From an uncultured Actinomycetes bacterium (GTDB lineage Bacteria > Actinomycetota > Thermoleophilia > Solirubrobacterales > 70-9), in the NCBI GenBank assembly GCA_937907435.1, contig CALCIA010000019.1:1-17866 (forward strand): a DNA stretch of 17,866 bases, in the 5' to 3' direction. This document shows positions 7,082 to 14,901 of this stretch, piece by piece. Each line of letters opens with the position of its first letter. The first letter of the stretch is position 1. Under the pieces are notes generated by a model. It was not told where the DNA came from. It was given only the letters and a program-made list of their open reading frames with translations, and searched no databases. The translations under genes were made by a program, and so were the position numbers.

Positions 7082-8998
7082 GTGGCAGACCTCGCCCTCG
7101 GTGACGAAGTCGCCGGATACCGGATCGATGCCCGCCTCGCCCGTGGCGGGATGGGCGTCGTATACCGCGCCACCCACCTCGGCCTCGACCGGCCGGTGGC
7201 GCTGAAGGTGATCGCCCGCGAGCTCGCGGGCGACGCCTCGTTCCGGGAGCGCTTCCTGCGCGAGTCGCGGCTGGCGGCGCGGCTCGACCACCCGGCGGTG
7301 GTCCCGGTCTACGACTCGCGCGAGGTCGACGGCGAGCTGATCGTCGCCATGCGCCTGGTCGAGGGCGGCGACCTGCGCGGCCTGATCGACCGCGACGGGC
7401 CGCTGCCGCCGGCGCGCGCGATCGCCCTCCTCGGCCAGGTCGCCGAAGCCCTCGACGCCGCGCACGCCGCCGGGATCGTCCACCGCGACGTGAAGCCGCA
7501 CAACGTCCTGGTCGAAGGCGACCGTGCCTACCTCTCCGACTTCGGCCTCGCCAAGTCGCTCGAGGACAGCGGCGCGAGCGCCGCCTCGGTGGTGGGCACC
7601 GTCGCCTACATGTCGCCGGAGCAGTGGCGCGGCGAGCCGGTCGGCCCGGCCGGGGACGTCTACTCGCTCGGCTGCGTCCTCTACGAGGCGGTGACCGGCG
7701 TCGTCCCGATGGCGCGCGCCGACGCCGACCCCGCCGCGACCCCGTGCCTCCCCGCCGACCTCGAGGCCGCGATCGAGCGTGCCACCGCCCCCCGTCCCGA
7801 GGACCGTTTCCCCACCGCCGGCACCCTGATCGCCGCCGCCCGCGCCGGCGAGGGCTCCAGCGAGCGCCCAACCCAGGTCCTGAGCGCCGACTCCGACCCC
7901 CGCCGCACCCCCCCGGCGCGGTCGTCCTTTCGTCCGCCTCCCGAATCGCGGTCGACCCTGCGTCCGTCTACCGGACTTAAGGACGACCGCCCGATCGGGA
8001 GCGGACCAAAGGACGACCGCGCCGGGAGGAGCGGACCAAAGGACGACCGCGGGGTGAGGCGGCGGCGGGGGCTGCTCGTCGGCGGCGGGCTTGCGCTTGC
8101 CGCGGCGGTCGTGGTCGCAGTGCTGCTGCTCACCGGCGGGGGCTCGGGGCCGAAGGTCTCGGCTCCGGTTGCCGTGGGACAGCCGCCGCTGCGCATCGCG
8201 GCGGGCTCGGAAAAGATCTGGGTGCTCTCCGAACCGGAAGCGACGCTGACGCGGATCGACGCCGAAACGGACCGGATCCTCGGCGCGCCCATAGACCTCC
8301 CGCGGGGCGTCGCCGCGGTCGCGGTGGGCGGCGGCTCGGTCTGGGTCACCGACGCGAAGAGCGGGCAATTGCTCCGGATCGACGACGAAAGCGGCAAGGT
8401 CACGCAGCGGATCGACGTCGGCGGACACCCCGGCCCGCTCGTCTACGGCGGCGGACGGATCTGGGTCGCGGACACGAAAGGCGCCGGGATCACCGCCGTC
8501 AACGCCAAGGGCGGCCGGGTCGTCCGTCGCCACCTCGGCCCGCACACCGCGCCGCTCCGCCTCGCCACCGGCGCGGGGTCCCTCTGGGTCTCGAGCGCCG
8601 CCACCGGCCAGGTCCACCACATCGGCCTCGCCGCCTTCGCCGTCGGCAAATCGATCCCCGCGGGCCGCCGCCCGGCCGGCATCACCGTCGCCCACGGCCT
8701 CGTCTGGGTCGCCGACGCCCGCTCCGGCTCGGTCATCCGCCTCGACCCCTCGGTGCAGGCCGTCAGCGGCTCGCCGATCGAGGTCGGCGAACGCCCCGGC
8801 GGCATCGACGCCGGCCCGAATTCCGCCTGGGTGACGCTCGCCGGCGAAGACGCGGTCCGCCGCCTCGAGCTCCCGTCCGGCGAACCCGACGGCGGCCCGA
8901 TCGCCGTCGGCCCCGAGCCGACCGCCGTCGCCGTCGGCACCACCGCGGTCTGGGTCGTCAACGACGGCGACGGGACCGTCACCCGCGTCGAACCCTGA
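7082..8998 (+). CDS. Transmembrane Ser/Thr protein kinase with external seven-repeat propeller
   Basis: A 638-residue PknB-like receptor kinase. The cytosolic kinase domain (about 10-255) has the glycine loop ARGGMGVVYRA (20-30), Lys42 in VALKV, HRDVKPHNV (134-142), DFG at 153-155, the activation segment GTVAYMSPEQ (172-181) and GDVYSLG; all catalytic residues are present. A disordered linker (about 256-325) rich in Ser, Pro, Arg and Asp follows, including a KDDR repeat every 10 residues. One membrane helix lies near 330-352 (LLVGGGLALAAAVVVAVLLL). The outside part (about 360-638) has seven repeats, each with a [IVLA]WV strand (IWVLSE, VWVTDA, IWVADT, LWVSSA, VWVADA, AWVTLA, VWVVND), like a Vgb/YncE seven-bladed propeller and probably the sensor. 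The linker DNA is a large palindrome. GTG start, leaderless promoter. Ligand unknown; the nearby FHA protein is a plausible phospho-partner. Confidence 0.93.
   Translation: MADLALGDEVAGYRIDARLARGGMGVVYRATHLGLDRPVALKVIARELAGDASFRERFLRESRLAARLDHPAVVPVYDSREVDGELIVAMRLVEGGDLRGLIDRDGPLPPARAIALLGQVAEALDAAHAAGIVHRDVKPHNVLVEGDRAYLSDFGLAKSLEDSGASAASVVGTVAYMSPEQWRGEPVGPAGDVYSLGCVLYEAVTGVVPMARADADPAATPCLPADLEAAIERATAPRPEDRFPTAGTLIAAARAGEGSSERPTQVLSADSDPRRTPPARSSFRPPPESRSTLRPSTGLKDDRPIGSGPKDDRAGRSGPKDDRGVRRRRGLLVGGGLALAAAVVVAVLLLTGGGSGPKVSAPVAVGQPPLRIAAGSEKIWVLSEPEATLTRIDAETDRILGAPIDLPRGVAAVAVGGGSVWVTDAKSGQLLRIDDESGKVTQRIDVGGHPGPLVYGGGRIWVADTKGAGITAVNAKGGRVVRRHLGPHTAPLRLATGAGSLWVSSAATGQVHHIGLAAFAVGKSIPAGRRPAGITVAHGLVWVADARSGSVIRLDPSVQAVSGSPIEVGERPGGIDAGPNSAWVTLAGEDAVRRLELPSGEPDGGPIAVGPEPTAVAVGTTAVWVVNDGDGTVTRVEP
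7912..8050. repeat. Large nested palindrome with 30-nt direct repeats inside the kinase gene
   Basis: Outer arms 7912-7937 and 8001-8026 match at 25 of 26 positions as an inverted repeat. With small bulges, pairing continues inward (7939-7944 with 7995-8000) to an inner hairpin 7948-7966/7972-7990 with a TCTAC loop and three mismatches. GGACGACCGC recurs at 7981, 8011 and 8041, exactly 30 nt apart, and a 23-nt unit is directly repeated at 7998-8020 and 8028-8050. All of it is in frame and encodes the linker text with GPKDDR repeats. The inner hairpin closely resembles the one at 17628-17674. Confidence 0.82.
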
Positions 8999-9097
8999 CC
9001 AGCGCCGCCCCGACCGCCCGCCGCCCACGCCCTCCGCGCCGGCCGGCCGGCCAACGCCGGACACCGCTCGATAACCGATCCTGGGCCGGGCAGCCAA

Positions 9098-9103
9098 TAG
9101 GAT
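9098..9103 (+). promoter_or_regulatory. Candidate -10 box for the tkt operon
   Basis: TAGGAT fits TANNNT and ends 9 nt before the GTG start of tkt; no Shine-Dalgarno is seen between. The gap 8999-9112 holds nothing else that I recognise apart from a GC-only run of GGCC units. Confidence 0.4.
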
Positions 9104-9112
9104 CACCTACCG

Positions 9113-11191
9113 GTGACGCAGGATCTCGACCAGCTCTGCATCAACACGATCCGCACGCTGTCGATCGACGCGATCCAGAAGGCCAACTCCGGCCACCCCG
9201 GGACCCCGATGGCGATGGCGCCCGTCGCCTACGCGCTCTGGCAGCGCCACCTCCGCTTCGATCCCGAAGACCCGATCTGGCCCGGCCGCGACCGCTTCGT
9301 CCTCAGCGCCGGCCACGCCTCGATGCTGCTCTACTCGCTGCTCCACCTCGCGGGCGTCAGGGCGGTCGACCCCGACTACGAGGTCGTCGGCACCGAAGCG
9401 GTCGCGATGAAGGACATCGAAAGCTTCCGCCAGCTCGACTCGCGCTGCCCCGGCCATCCCGAGTACCGCTGGACCTCCGGGGTCGAGACGACCACCGGCC
9501 CGCTCGGCCAGGGCGTCGCCACCTCGGTCGGCATGGCGATCGCCTCCAAGTGGCTGCACGCCACCTACGACGCGGGCGGCACCGACCTCTTCGACTTCGA
9601 CACCTACGCGCTGGCCGGCGACGGCTGCCTGATGGAGGGCGTCTCCTCGGAGGCCGCCTCGATCGCGGGCCACCTCCAACTCGACAACCTCTGCTGGATC
9701 TACGACAACAACCACATCACGATCGACGGCAAGACGCACCTGACCTATGACGACGATGTCGCCGCCCGCTTCATGGGGTACGGCTGGAACGTCACCCGGG
9801 TCGGCGACGCCAACGACCTCACGCTCCTCGACCGCGCCTTCGAGGAGTTCAAACGCGAGCAGGACCGGCCGACCCTGATCATCGTCGACAGCCACATCGG
9901 CTGGGGCTCGCCCCACAAGCAGGACACCGCCGCCGCTCACGGCGAGCCGCTCGGCGAGGAGGAGGTGCGCGAGACCAAGCGCGTCTACGGCTGGCCCGAG
10001 GACGCCCGGTTCCTCGTCCCCGACGGCGTCCGCGAGCACTTCGCCGCCGGCGTCGGCAAGCGCGGCGCCGAGGCCCACGCCGCCTGGATGCTCCGCTTCG
10101 AGGCCTTCAAAGCCGAGTCGCCGGAACTCGCCGCCCAGCTCGACGCGATGCAGCGCCGCGAGCTTCCCGACGGCTGGGACGCCGCGATCCCCACCTTCGC
10201 CGCCGACGAAGCGAAGGGCATGGCGACCCGCAAAGCCTCAAACAAGGTCGAGAACGCGATCGCCGAGAACCTGCCCTGGCTGCTCGCCGGCTCCGCCGAC
10301 CTCACCGACTCGACCTCGGTCCGCCTCGCCGAAGACGTCGGCGAGGACCTCGAGCCCGGCAGCTACGCGGGCCGCCAGCTCCACTTCGGCATCCGCGAGC
10401 ACGAGTCGGCGGCGATCTCCAACGGCCTCTCGCTGACCAAGCTGCGCCCGCTCTGGTCGACCTACCTCACCTTCTCCGACTACGCCCGCCCGGCGATCCG
10501 CCTCTCCTCACTGATGGAGCTACCGATCGTCCACGTCTTCACCCACGACTCGATCGGCCTCGGCGAGGACGGCCCGACCCACCAGCCGGTCGAGCAGATC
10601 GCCTCGCTGCGCGCGATCCCCGGCCTCGACGTGATCCGCCCCGCCGACGCCAACGAGGTCGCCGAGGCCTGGCGCCTGGCGATCGACCGCCACCACCAGC
10701 CGGTGGCGCTGATCCTCACCCGCCAGGACGTGCCGATCCTCGACCGCACGAAGTACGCGAGCGCCGCGGGCGCCCGCCGCGGCGGCTACGTCCTCGCCGA
10801 CCCGCCCGAGGGCGACCCCGAGGTCATCCTCATCGCCACCGGCTCCGAGGTCGCGCTCGCGGTCGCCGCGCACGAGGAGCTGAGCGCCGCCGGGACCCGC
10901 TCGCGCGTCGTCAGCCTGCCCTGCTGGGAGCTCTTCGACCGCCAGGACCAGGCATACCGCGACGAGGTCCTGCCGCCGCGGATCCGCGCCCGGGTGTCGA
11001 TCGAGGAGGCCTCGACCCTTGGCTGGGACCGGTGGATAGGTCCGGAGGGTGCAATGGTGGGTATGCACACCTTTGGCAGTTCGGCGCCCCTGAAGGACGT
11101 GATGAACGAGTTCGGGTTCACCCCCGACAAGGTCGCCGACGCCGCCCGCGGCGCGATCGAGCGCGCCGCCCGCGACGAAACTTCGAATTAG
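9113..11191 (+). CDS. tkt: Transketolase
   Basis: A thiamine-diphosphate enzyme moving two-carbon ketol units between sugar phosphates in the non-oxidative pentose phosphate pathway. It has 692 residues, near the usual 660-700. Visible motifs: SGHPGTPM (26-33) with the catalytic-site His28, LSAGHASMLLY (65-74), GPLGQG (129-134), and the thiamine-diphosphate/metal motif GDGCLMEG (169-176) running to DNNHITIDG (198-206). The pyrimidine-binding domain has the catalytic Glu in FGIREHE near 425-430 and THDSIGLGEDGPTHQP. The C-terminal domain ends with GMHTFGSSAPLKDVMNEFGF. The start is GTG, since homology begins within a few residues and a -10 box lies just upstream. It is the first gene of a tkt-tal-pgi operon; tal follows after 24 nt. 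No key residues are missing. Confidence 0.97.
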   Translation: MTQDLDQLCINTIRTLSIDAIQKANSGHPGTPMAMAPVAYALWQRHLRFDPEDPIWPGRDRFVLSAGHASMLLYSLLHLAGVRAVDPDYEVVGTEAVAMKDIESFRQLDSRCPGHPEYRWTSGVETTTGPLGQGVATSVGMAIASKWLHATYDAGGTDLFDFDTYALAGDGCLMEGVSSEAASIAGHLQLDNLCWIYDNNHITIDGKTHLTYDDDVAARFMGYGWNVTRVGDANDLTLLDRAFEEFKREQDRPTLIIVDSHIGWGSPHKQDTAAAHGEPLGEEEVRETKRVYGWPEDARFLVPDGVREHFAAGVGKRGAEAHAAWMLRFEAFKAESPELAAQLDAMQRRELPDGWDAAIPTFAADEAKGMATRKASNKVENAIAENLPWLLAGSADLTDSTSVRLAEDVGEDLEPGSYAGRQLHFGIREHESAAISNGLSLTKLRPLWSTYLTFSDYARPAIRLSSLMELPIVHVFTHDSIGLGEDGPTHQPVEQIASLRAIPGLDVIRPADANEVAEAWRLAIDRHHQPVALILTRQDVPILDRTKYASAAGARRGGYVLADPPEGDPEVILIATGSEVALAVAAHEELSAAGTRSRVVSLPCWELFDRQDQAYRDEVLPPRIRARVSIEEASTLGWDRWIGPEGAMVGMHTFGSSAPLKDVMNEFGFTPDKVADAARGAIERAARDETSN

Positions 11192-11204
11192 CGGAAGAAG
11201 AGAG

Positions 11205-11210
11205 AAGGAG
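11205..11210 (+). promoter_or_regulatory. Ribosome-binding site of tal
   Basis: AAGGAG with 5 nt to the ATG. It is one of the strongest Shine-Dalgarno sequences in the window, in contrast with the leaderless operon head at tkt. Confidence 0.75.
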
Positions 11211-11215
11211 CCACC

Positions 11216-12316
11216 ATGAAACCCACGCAGAAGCTGCACGAGCTCGGCCAGAGCCTCTGGGTCGACAACATCACCCGCGACATGCTCCGCGAGGGCACCC
11301 TGAAGCGGTACATCGAGGAGCTCTCGGTCACCGGGCTGACCTCGAACCCGACCATCTTCGACAAGGCGATCGGCGCCGGCGAGTCCTACGACGAGCAGAT
11401 CGCCGAGGTCTCCGGCTCGGCCGAGGACCCCGACGGCCCCGGGGCGAACTCGGACGAGAACGTCTTCTTCGAGCTCGCCCTCGCCGACCTGCGCGATGCC
11501 GCCGACCTCTTCGCCGACGCCCACACCCGGACCGCCGGGGTCGACGGCTACGTCAGCCTCGAGGTCTCGCCGCTCCTCGCCGACGACGCCAAGGCGACGA
11601 TCGAGCAGGCGGCGAAGCTCCACGCCAAGGGCGAGCACTCGAACCTCTACATCAAGATCCCGGGCACCCCGGCCGGGACCGAGGCGATCGAGGAGTCGAT
11701 CTTCGCCGGCATCCCGATCAACGTGACGCTGCTCTTCGACGACCAGCAGTACCTCGCCTCCGCCGAGGCCTACATGAAGGGGATCGAACGGCGGATCGAG
11801 GCCGGGCTCGACCCGGTCGTCCACTCGGTCGCCTCGATCTTCATGAGCCGCTGGGACGTGGCCGTGGCCGAAGAGGTCCCCGCGGAGCTGAAGAACCGCC
11901 TTGGCATCGCGATCGGCGGCCGCGCCTACCACGCCTACCGCGAGCTGCTGAACTCCGACCGCTGGATGCGCCTCGCCAACGAGGGCGCCCGGCCGCAGCG
12001 CCTGCTCTGGGCGAGCACCGGCACCAAGGACCCCGACGCCTCCGACACGCTCTACATCGAGGCCTTCGCCTCGCCGTTCACGGTCAACACGATGCCCGAC
12101 AAGACGCTCGAGGCCTTCGCCGACCACGGCCAGGTCGGCGACCTGATGGACCCGGGCGCCGGCGCCGCCGAGGGGGCGCTGAAAGAGTTCGAAGGCGCCG
12201 GGATCGACCTCGCCGCGCTCGCCCAGCGCCTCCAGGACGAGGGCAAAGAGTCCTTCAACAAGTCCTGGGGAGAGCTGCTGAAGACGATCGGCTCCAAGCG
12301 CGGGGTGACGGCTTGA
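11216..12316 (+). CDS. tal: Transaldolase
   Basis: Transfers a dihydroxyacetone unit from sedoheptulose 7-phosphate to glyceraldehyde 3-phosphate through a Schiff base. It has 366 residues, the length of the longer actinobacterial/cyanobacterial transaldolases. Family signatures: TGLTSNPTIFDKAI (39-52) and NLYIKIPGT (143-151), where Lys147 is the Schiff-base lysine, then INVTLLFD and a C-terminal LLWASTGTKDP segment. The ATG is preceded by AAGGAG at 5 nt. It lies 24 nt after tkt, and its TGA overlaps the TTG start of pgi (TTGA), so translation is probably coupled. In several bacteria transaldolase and Pgi are fused into one polypeptide; here the two remain separate but touch. Confidence 0.96.
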   Translation: MKPTQKLHELGQSLWVDNITRDMLREGTLKRYIEELSVTGLTSNPTIFDKAIGAGESYDEQIAEVSGSAEDPDGPGANSDENVFFELALADLRDAADLFADAHTRTAGVDGYVSLEVSPLLADDAKATIEQAAKLHAKGEHSNLYIKIPGTPAGTEAIEESIFAGIPINVTLLFDDQQYLASAEAYMKGIERRIEAGLDPVVHSVASIFMSRWDVAVAEEVPAELKNRLGIAIGGRAYHAYRELLNSDRWMRLANEGARPQRLLWASTGTKDPDASDTLYIEAFASPFTVNTMPDKTLEAFADHGQVGDLMDPGAGAAEGALKEFEGAGIDLAALAQRLQDEGKESFNKSWGELLKTIGSKRGVTA

Positions 12317-13968
12317 GCGGGGCGGCCGCCGGGGGCTCGCTGCGCGACGCCCCCGCCTGGGGCCGCCTCCAGGCCCACTTCGCCGAGGTCCGCAAGCGGA
12401 CCCTGCGCGAGCTCTTCGACGCCGACTCCGAGCGCGGCGAGCGCCTGGTCGCCGACGGCGCCGGGCTCTTCCTCGACTTCTCGAAGAACCGGATCACCGA
12501 CGAGACGTTGCTGCTGCTCGGCGAGCTCGCCCGCGAGCGCGGCGTCGAGGAGCGCCGCGAGGCGATGTTCCGCGGCGAGCACATCAACGTCTCCGAGGAC
12601 CGCGCCGTCCTCCACGTGGCGCTGCGCATGCCCCGCGAGCGCTCGCTGATCGTCGACGGCACGGACGTCGTCAAGGAGGTGCACGGGACGCTCGACCGGA
12701 TGGCGGCCTTCGCCGAGCGCGTCCGCGGCGGCGAGTGGCGCGGCCACACCGGCAAGGCGATCCGCAACGTCGTCAACATCGGCATCGGCGGCTCCGATCT
12801 CGGCCCGGTGATGGCCTACGAGGCGCTCCGCCACTACTCGCGCCGCGAGATGACCTTCCGCTTCGTCTCCAACGTCGACGGCACCGACTTCGTCGAGTGC
12901 ACGCGCGACCTCGACCCGCAGGAGACGCTCTTCATCATCTCCTCGAAGACCTTCACGACGCTGGAGACGATGACCAACGCGCACTCCGCCCGCGACTGGG
13001 CGCTGGCCGGGCTCGGCGGGGAGGAGGAGGCGGTCGCCAAGCACTTCGTCGCCGTCTCCACCAACGCCGAGGAGGTGTCGAAGTTCGGCATCGACACCGA
13101 CAACATGTTCGGCTTCTGGGAGTGGGTCGGCGGGCGCTACTCGATGGACTCGGCGATCGGGCTCTCGACGATGCTGGCGATCGGCCCGGCGCACTTCGGC
13201 GAGCTCCTGGCCGGCTTCCACGCGATGGACGAGCACTTCCAGGAGGCCGACTCGGGCGCCAACCTGCCGCTGATCATGGGCCTCCTCTCGGTCTGGTACG
13301 GCGACTTCTTCGGCGCCGAAACCTGCGGCGTCTTCCCCTACGACCAGTATCTCCACCGCTTCCCCGCCTACCTGCAGCAGCTCACGATGGAGTCGAACGG
13401 CAAGCACGTCACGATCGCCGGCGAGCACGTCGACTACGACACCGGCGCGATCTTCTGGGGCGAGCCGGGGACCAACGGCCAGCACAGCTTCTACCAGCTG
13501 ATCCACCAGGGGACGCGCCTGATCCCGGCCGACTTCATCGGCTTCGCCCACTCGCTGAACGAGCTCGGCGACCACCACGACAAGCTGATGTCGAACGTCT
13601 TCGCCCAGGGCGAGGCGCTGGCCTTCGGCAAGACCGCGGAGCAGGTCCGCGAAGAGGGGACCCCGGAGGCGGTCGTGCCGCACCGGGTGATGGAGGGCAA
13701 CCGTCCCTCCAACACGATCCTCGCCGAGCGCCTCGACCCGCGGACCCTCGGCGCCCTGGTCGCCCTCTACGAGCACAGCGTCTTCACCCAGGGCGCCGTC
13801 TGGGGCATCGACAGCTTCGACCAGTGGGGGGTCGAGCTGGGCAAGGAACTGGCGAAGGCGATCATCCCCGAGCTGGAGTCGAAGCAGGAGCCGAGGCTCC
13901 GCCACGACAGCTCGACCAACGCCCTGATCCGCCGCTACCGGAACATGCGGTCGAGGACCTCTTCGTAG
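12313..13968 (+). CDS. pgi: Glucose-6-phosphate isomerase
   Basis: Interconverts glucose 6-phosphate and fructose 6-phosphate, linking glycolysis with the pentose phosphate products made by the tkt and tal enzymes. It has 551 residues, close to the E. coli length. Visible: GIGGSDLGP (157-165), SSKTFTTLETM (210-220), signature VGGRYS (272-277), catalytic Glu360 in MESNGK, GTNGQHSFYQL with His391, and signature 2 FDQWGVELGK with Lys511. The start is TTG: no ATG or GTG occurs in frame between the end of tal and the conserved region, and TTG overlaps the tal stop as TTGA. There is no strong Shine-Dalgarno, which suits translational coupling. The last 34 nt overlap the convergent hydrolase gene, giving a short extra tail after the family's usual ending. 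Confidence 0.95.
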   Translation: MSGAAAGGSLRDAPAWGRLQAHFAEVRKRTLRELFDADSERGERLVADGAGLFLDFSKNRITDETLLLLGELARERGVEERREAMFRGEHINVSEDRAVLHVALRMPRERSLIVDGTDVVKEVHGTLDRMAAFAERVRGGEWRGHTGKAIRNVVNIGIGGSDLGPVMAYEALRHYSRREMTFRFVSNVDGTDFVECTRDLDPQETLFIISSKTFTTLETMTNAHSARDWALAGLGGEEEAVAKHFVAVSTNAEEVSKFGIDTDNMFGFWEWVGGRYSMDSAIGLSTMLAIGPAHFGELLAGFHAMDEHFQEADSGANLPLIMGLLSVWYGDFFGAETCGVFPYDQYLHRFPAYLQQLTMESNGKHVTIAGEHVDYDTGAIFWGEPGTNGQHSFYQLIHQGTRLIPADFIGFAHSLNELGDHHDKLMSNVFAQGEALAFGKTAEQVREEGTPEAVVPHRVMEGNRPSNTILAERLDPRTLGALVALYEHSVFTQGAVWGIDSFDQWGVELGKELAKAIIPELESKQEPRLRHDSSTNALIRRYRNMRSRTSS

Positions 13969-14816
13969 CGATCCTCGATCAGCAGGTGCCCGTCGCCGGC
14001 GAACCAGACGGGGCGGGCGTCGGCGAGGGTCCGGATCCAGTGCTCCGCGTGCGCCGGGGGCGCGATCGCGTCCCGCCGGCCGTGGAACACGTGGACCGGG
14101 ACGCCGATCGCGGCGGGCTCGAAGCCCCACGGTGAGAGCAGGGTCCGCATGTCCTCGCAGAGGCCGTGGGCGCCGCCCGCGCGGGTCGCTTCGGCGTAGG
14201 CGAACCGCAGGCGGGCCGCGACCTCGGGGCGCCTGATCACGGCCCGGTCGACCGGCGGGAAGTTGGCGGCGACGAGCTTCAGCGCCAGGTCCGGGTTGCG
14301 GCGGCTGAGGCTCCCGCTCGTCGAGTAGACGAAGGTCATCGCGCCCGGCAGGTGGGACGCGAGCCACCAGGCCCGCGCGGTGTGCATCTGGGCGACGAAG
14401 CCCGGCTGGTCCAGCCTGCCGGCCCCGCTGATCAGGCCCACCGCCTCGACCCGCTCCCCGAGCCTCCCGGCGCAGGCCAGCGCGTAGGGCCCGCCGGCCG
14501 AGTGGCCGCTGACGCGGAAGCGCTCGACCCCCAGCCGCTCCGCCAGCTCCTCGACATCCGCGGCCCAGTCGGCGACGGAGCGTCCCGGCCGCGGGTCCGA
14601 GCCGCCGACCCCGGGGCGGTCGACGGTGATCAGCCGGATGCCGCGCTCCTCACACGCGGGTCCCGCGCCCCAGCTGAAGCGCCCGTCGGGGATTCCGTGG
14701 AAGTGGAACAGCGGCCGCCCGTCCGACGGGCCCCATTCGGCGTAGGCCAGCGCCCGCCCGTCGGCCAGCCGAGCCTCTCCCGCCCGCGTCGCGCCCCCTG
14801 CCCGGGATGCATCCAT
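13935..14816 (-). CDS. Alpha/beta hydrolase
   Basis: A 293-residue alpha/beta-hydrolase fold protein. The nucleophile elbow GHSAGG contains Ser106, an acid is in HGRRDAIAPP (Asp249) and the histidine is in AGDGHLLIEDRYEEVL (His277), giving a full catalytic triad. HGIPDGR (40-46) forms the likely oxyanion loop and DRPGVGGSD (66-74) is typical of the family. Substrate cannot be told; esterases, lactonases and haloperoxidase-like enzymes share this pattern. No signal peptide is seen, so it is probably cytosolic. The frame is open upstream to 14867, but I prefer the ATG at 14816 because GAGGA lies about 9 nt before it and the longer N-terminus is unconserved basic sequence. The 3' end overlaps pgi tail to tail by 34 nt; the 5' end diverges from cydA across 85 nt. 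Confidence 0.88.
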   Translation of the reverse strand: MDASRAGGATRAGEARLADGRALAYAEWGPSDGRPLFHFHGIPDGRFSWGAGPACEERGIRLITVDRPGVGGSDPRPGRSVADWAADVEELAERLGVERFRVSGHSAGGPYALACAGRLGERVEAVGLISGAGRLDQPGFVAQMHTARAWWLASHLPGAMTFVYSTSGSLSRRNPDLALKLVAANFPPVDRAVIRRPEVAARLRFAYAEATRAGGAHGLCEDMRTLLSPWGFEPAAIGVPVHVFHGRRDAIAPPAHAEHWIRTLADARPVWFAGDGHLLIEDRYEEVLDRMFR

Positions 14817-14889
14817 CGCCGCCGATCCTCGCCTATGCCTCGACGGAAGTCGAGTGCCGGGCGACACAGACGCCGGCCGTCGCAGGGGG

Positions 14890-14895
14890 TAGCTT
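14890..14895 (+). promoter_or_regulatory. Candidate -10 box for cydAB, leaderless start
   Basis: TAGCTT ends 6 nt before the cydA ATG with no Shine-Dalgarno between, again suggesting a leaderless transcript. It lies in the 85-nt gap divergent from the hydrolase. No clear -35 box or operator was recognised. Confidence 0.42.
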
Positions 14896-14901
14896 GCTCA
14901 C

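Noticed and set aside
6968..9106. Long minus-strand open frame opposite the kinase gene
   Set aside because: Composition is low-complexity (Asp, Arg, Gly, Val, Ala) and no motif is seen; the plus strand holds an unmistakable kinase and propeller.
11032..12312. Plus-strand open frame running into pgi from inside tkt and across tal
   Set aside because: It is the out-of-frame shadow of tkt and tal; only the part from TTG 12313 has Pgi homology.
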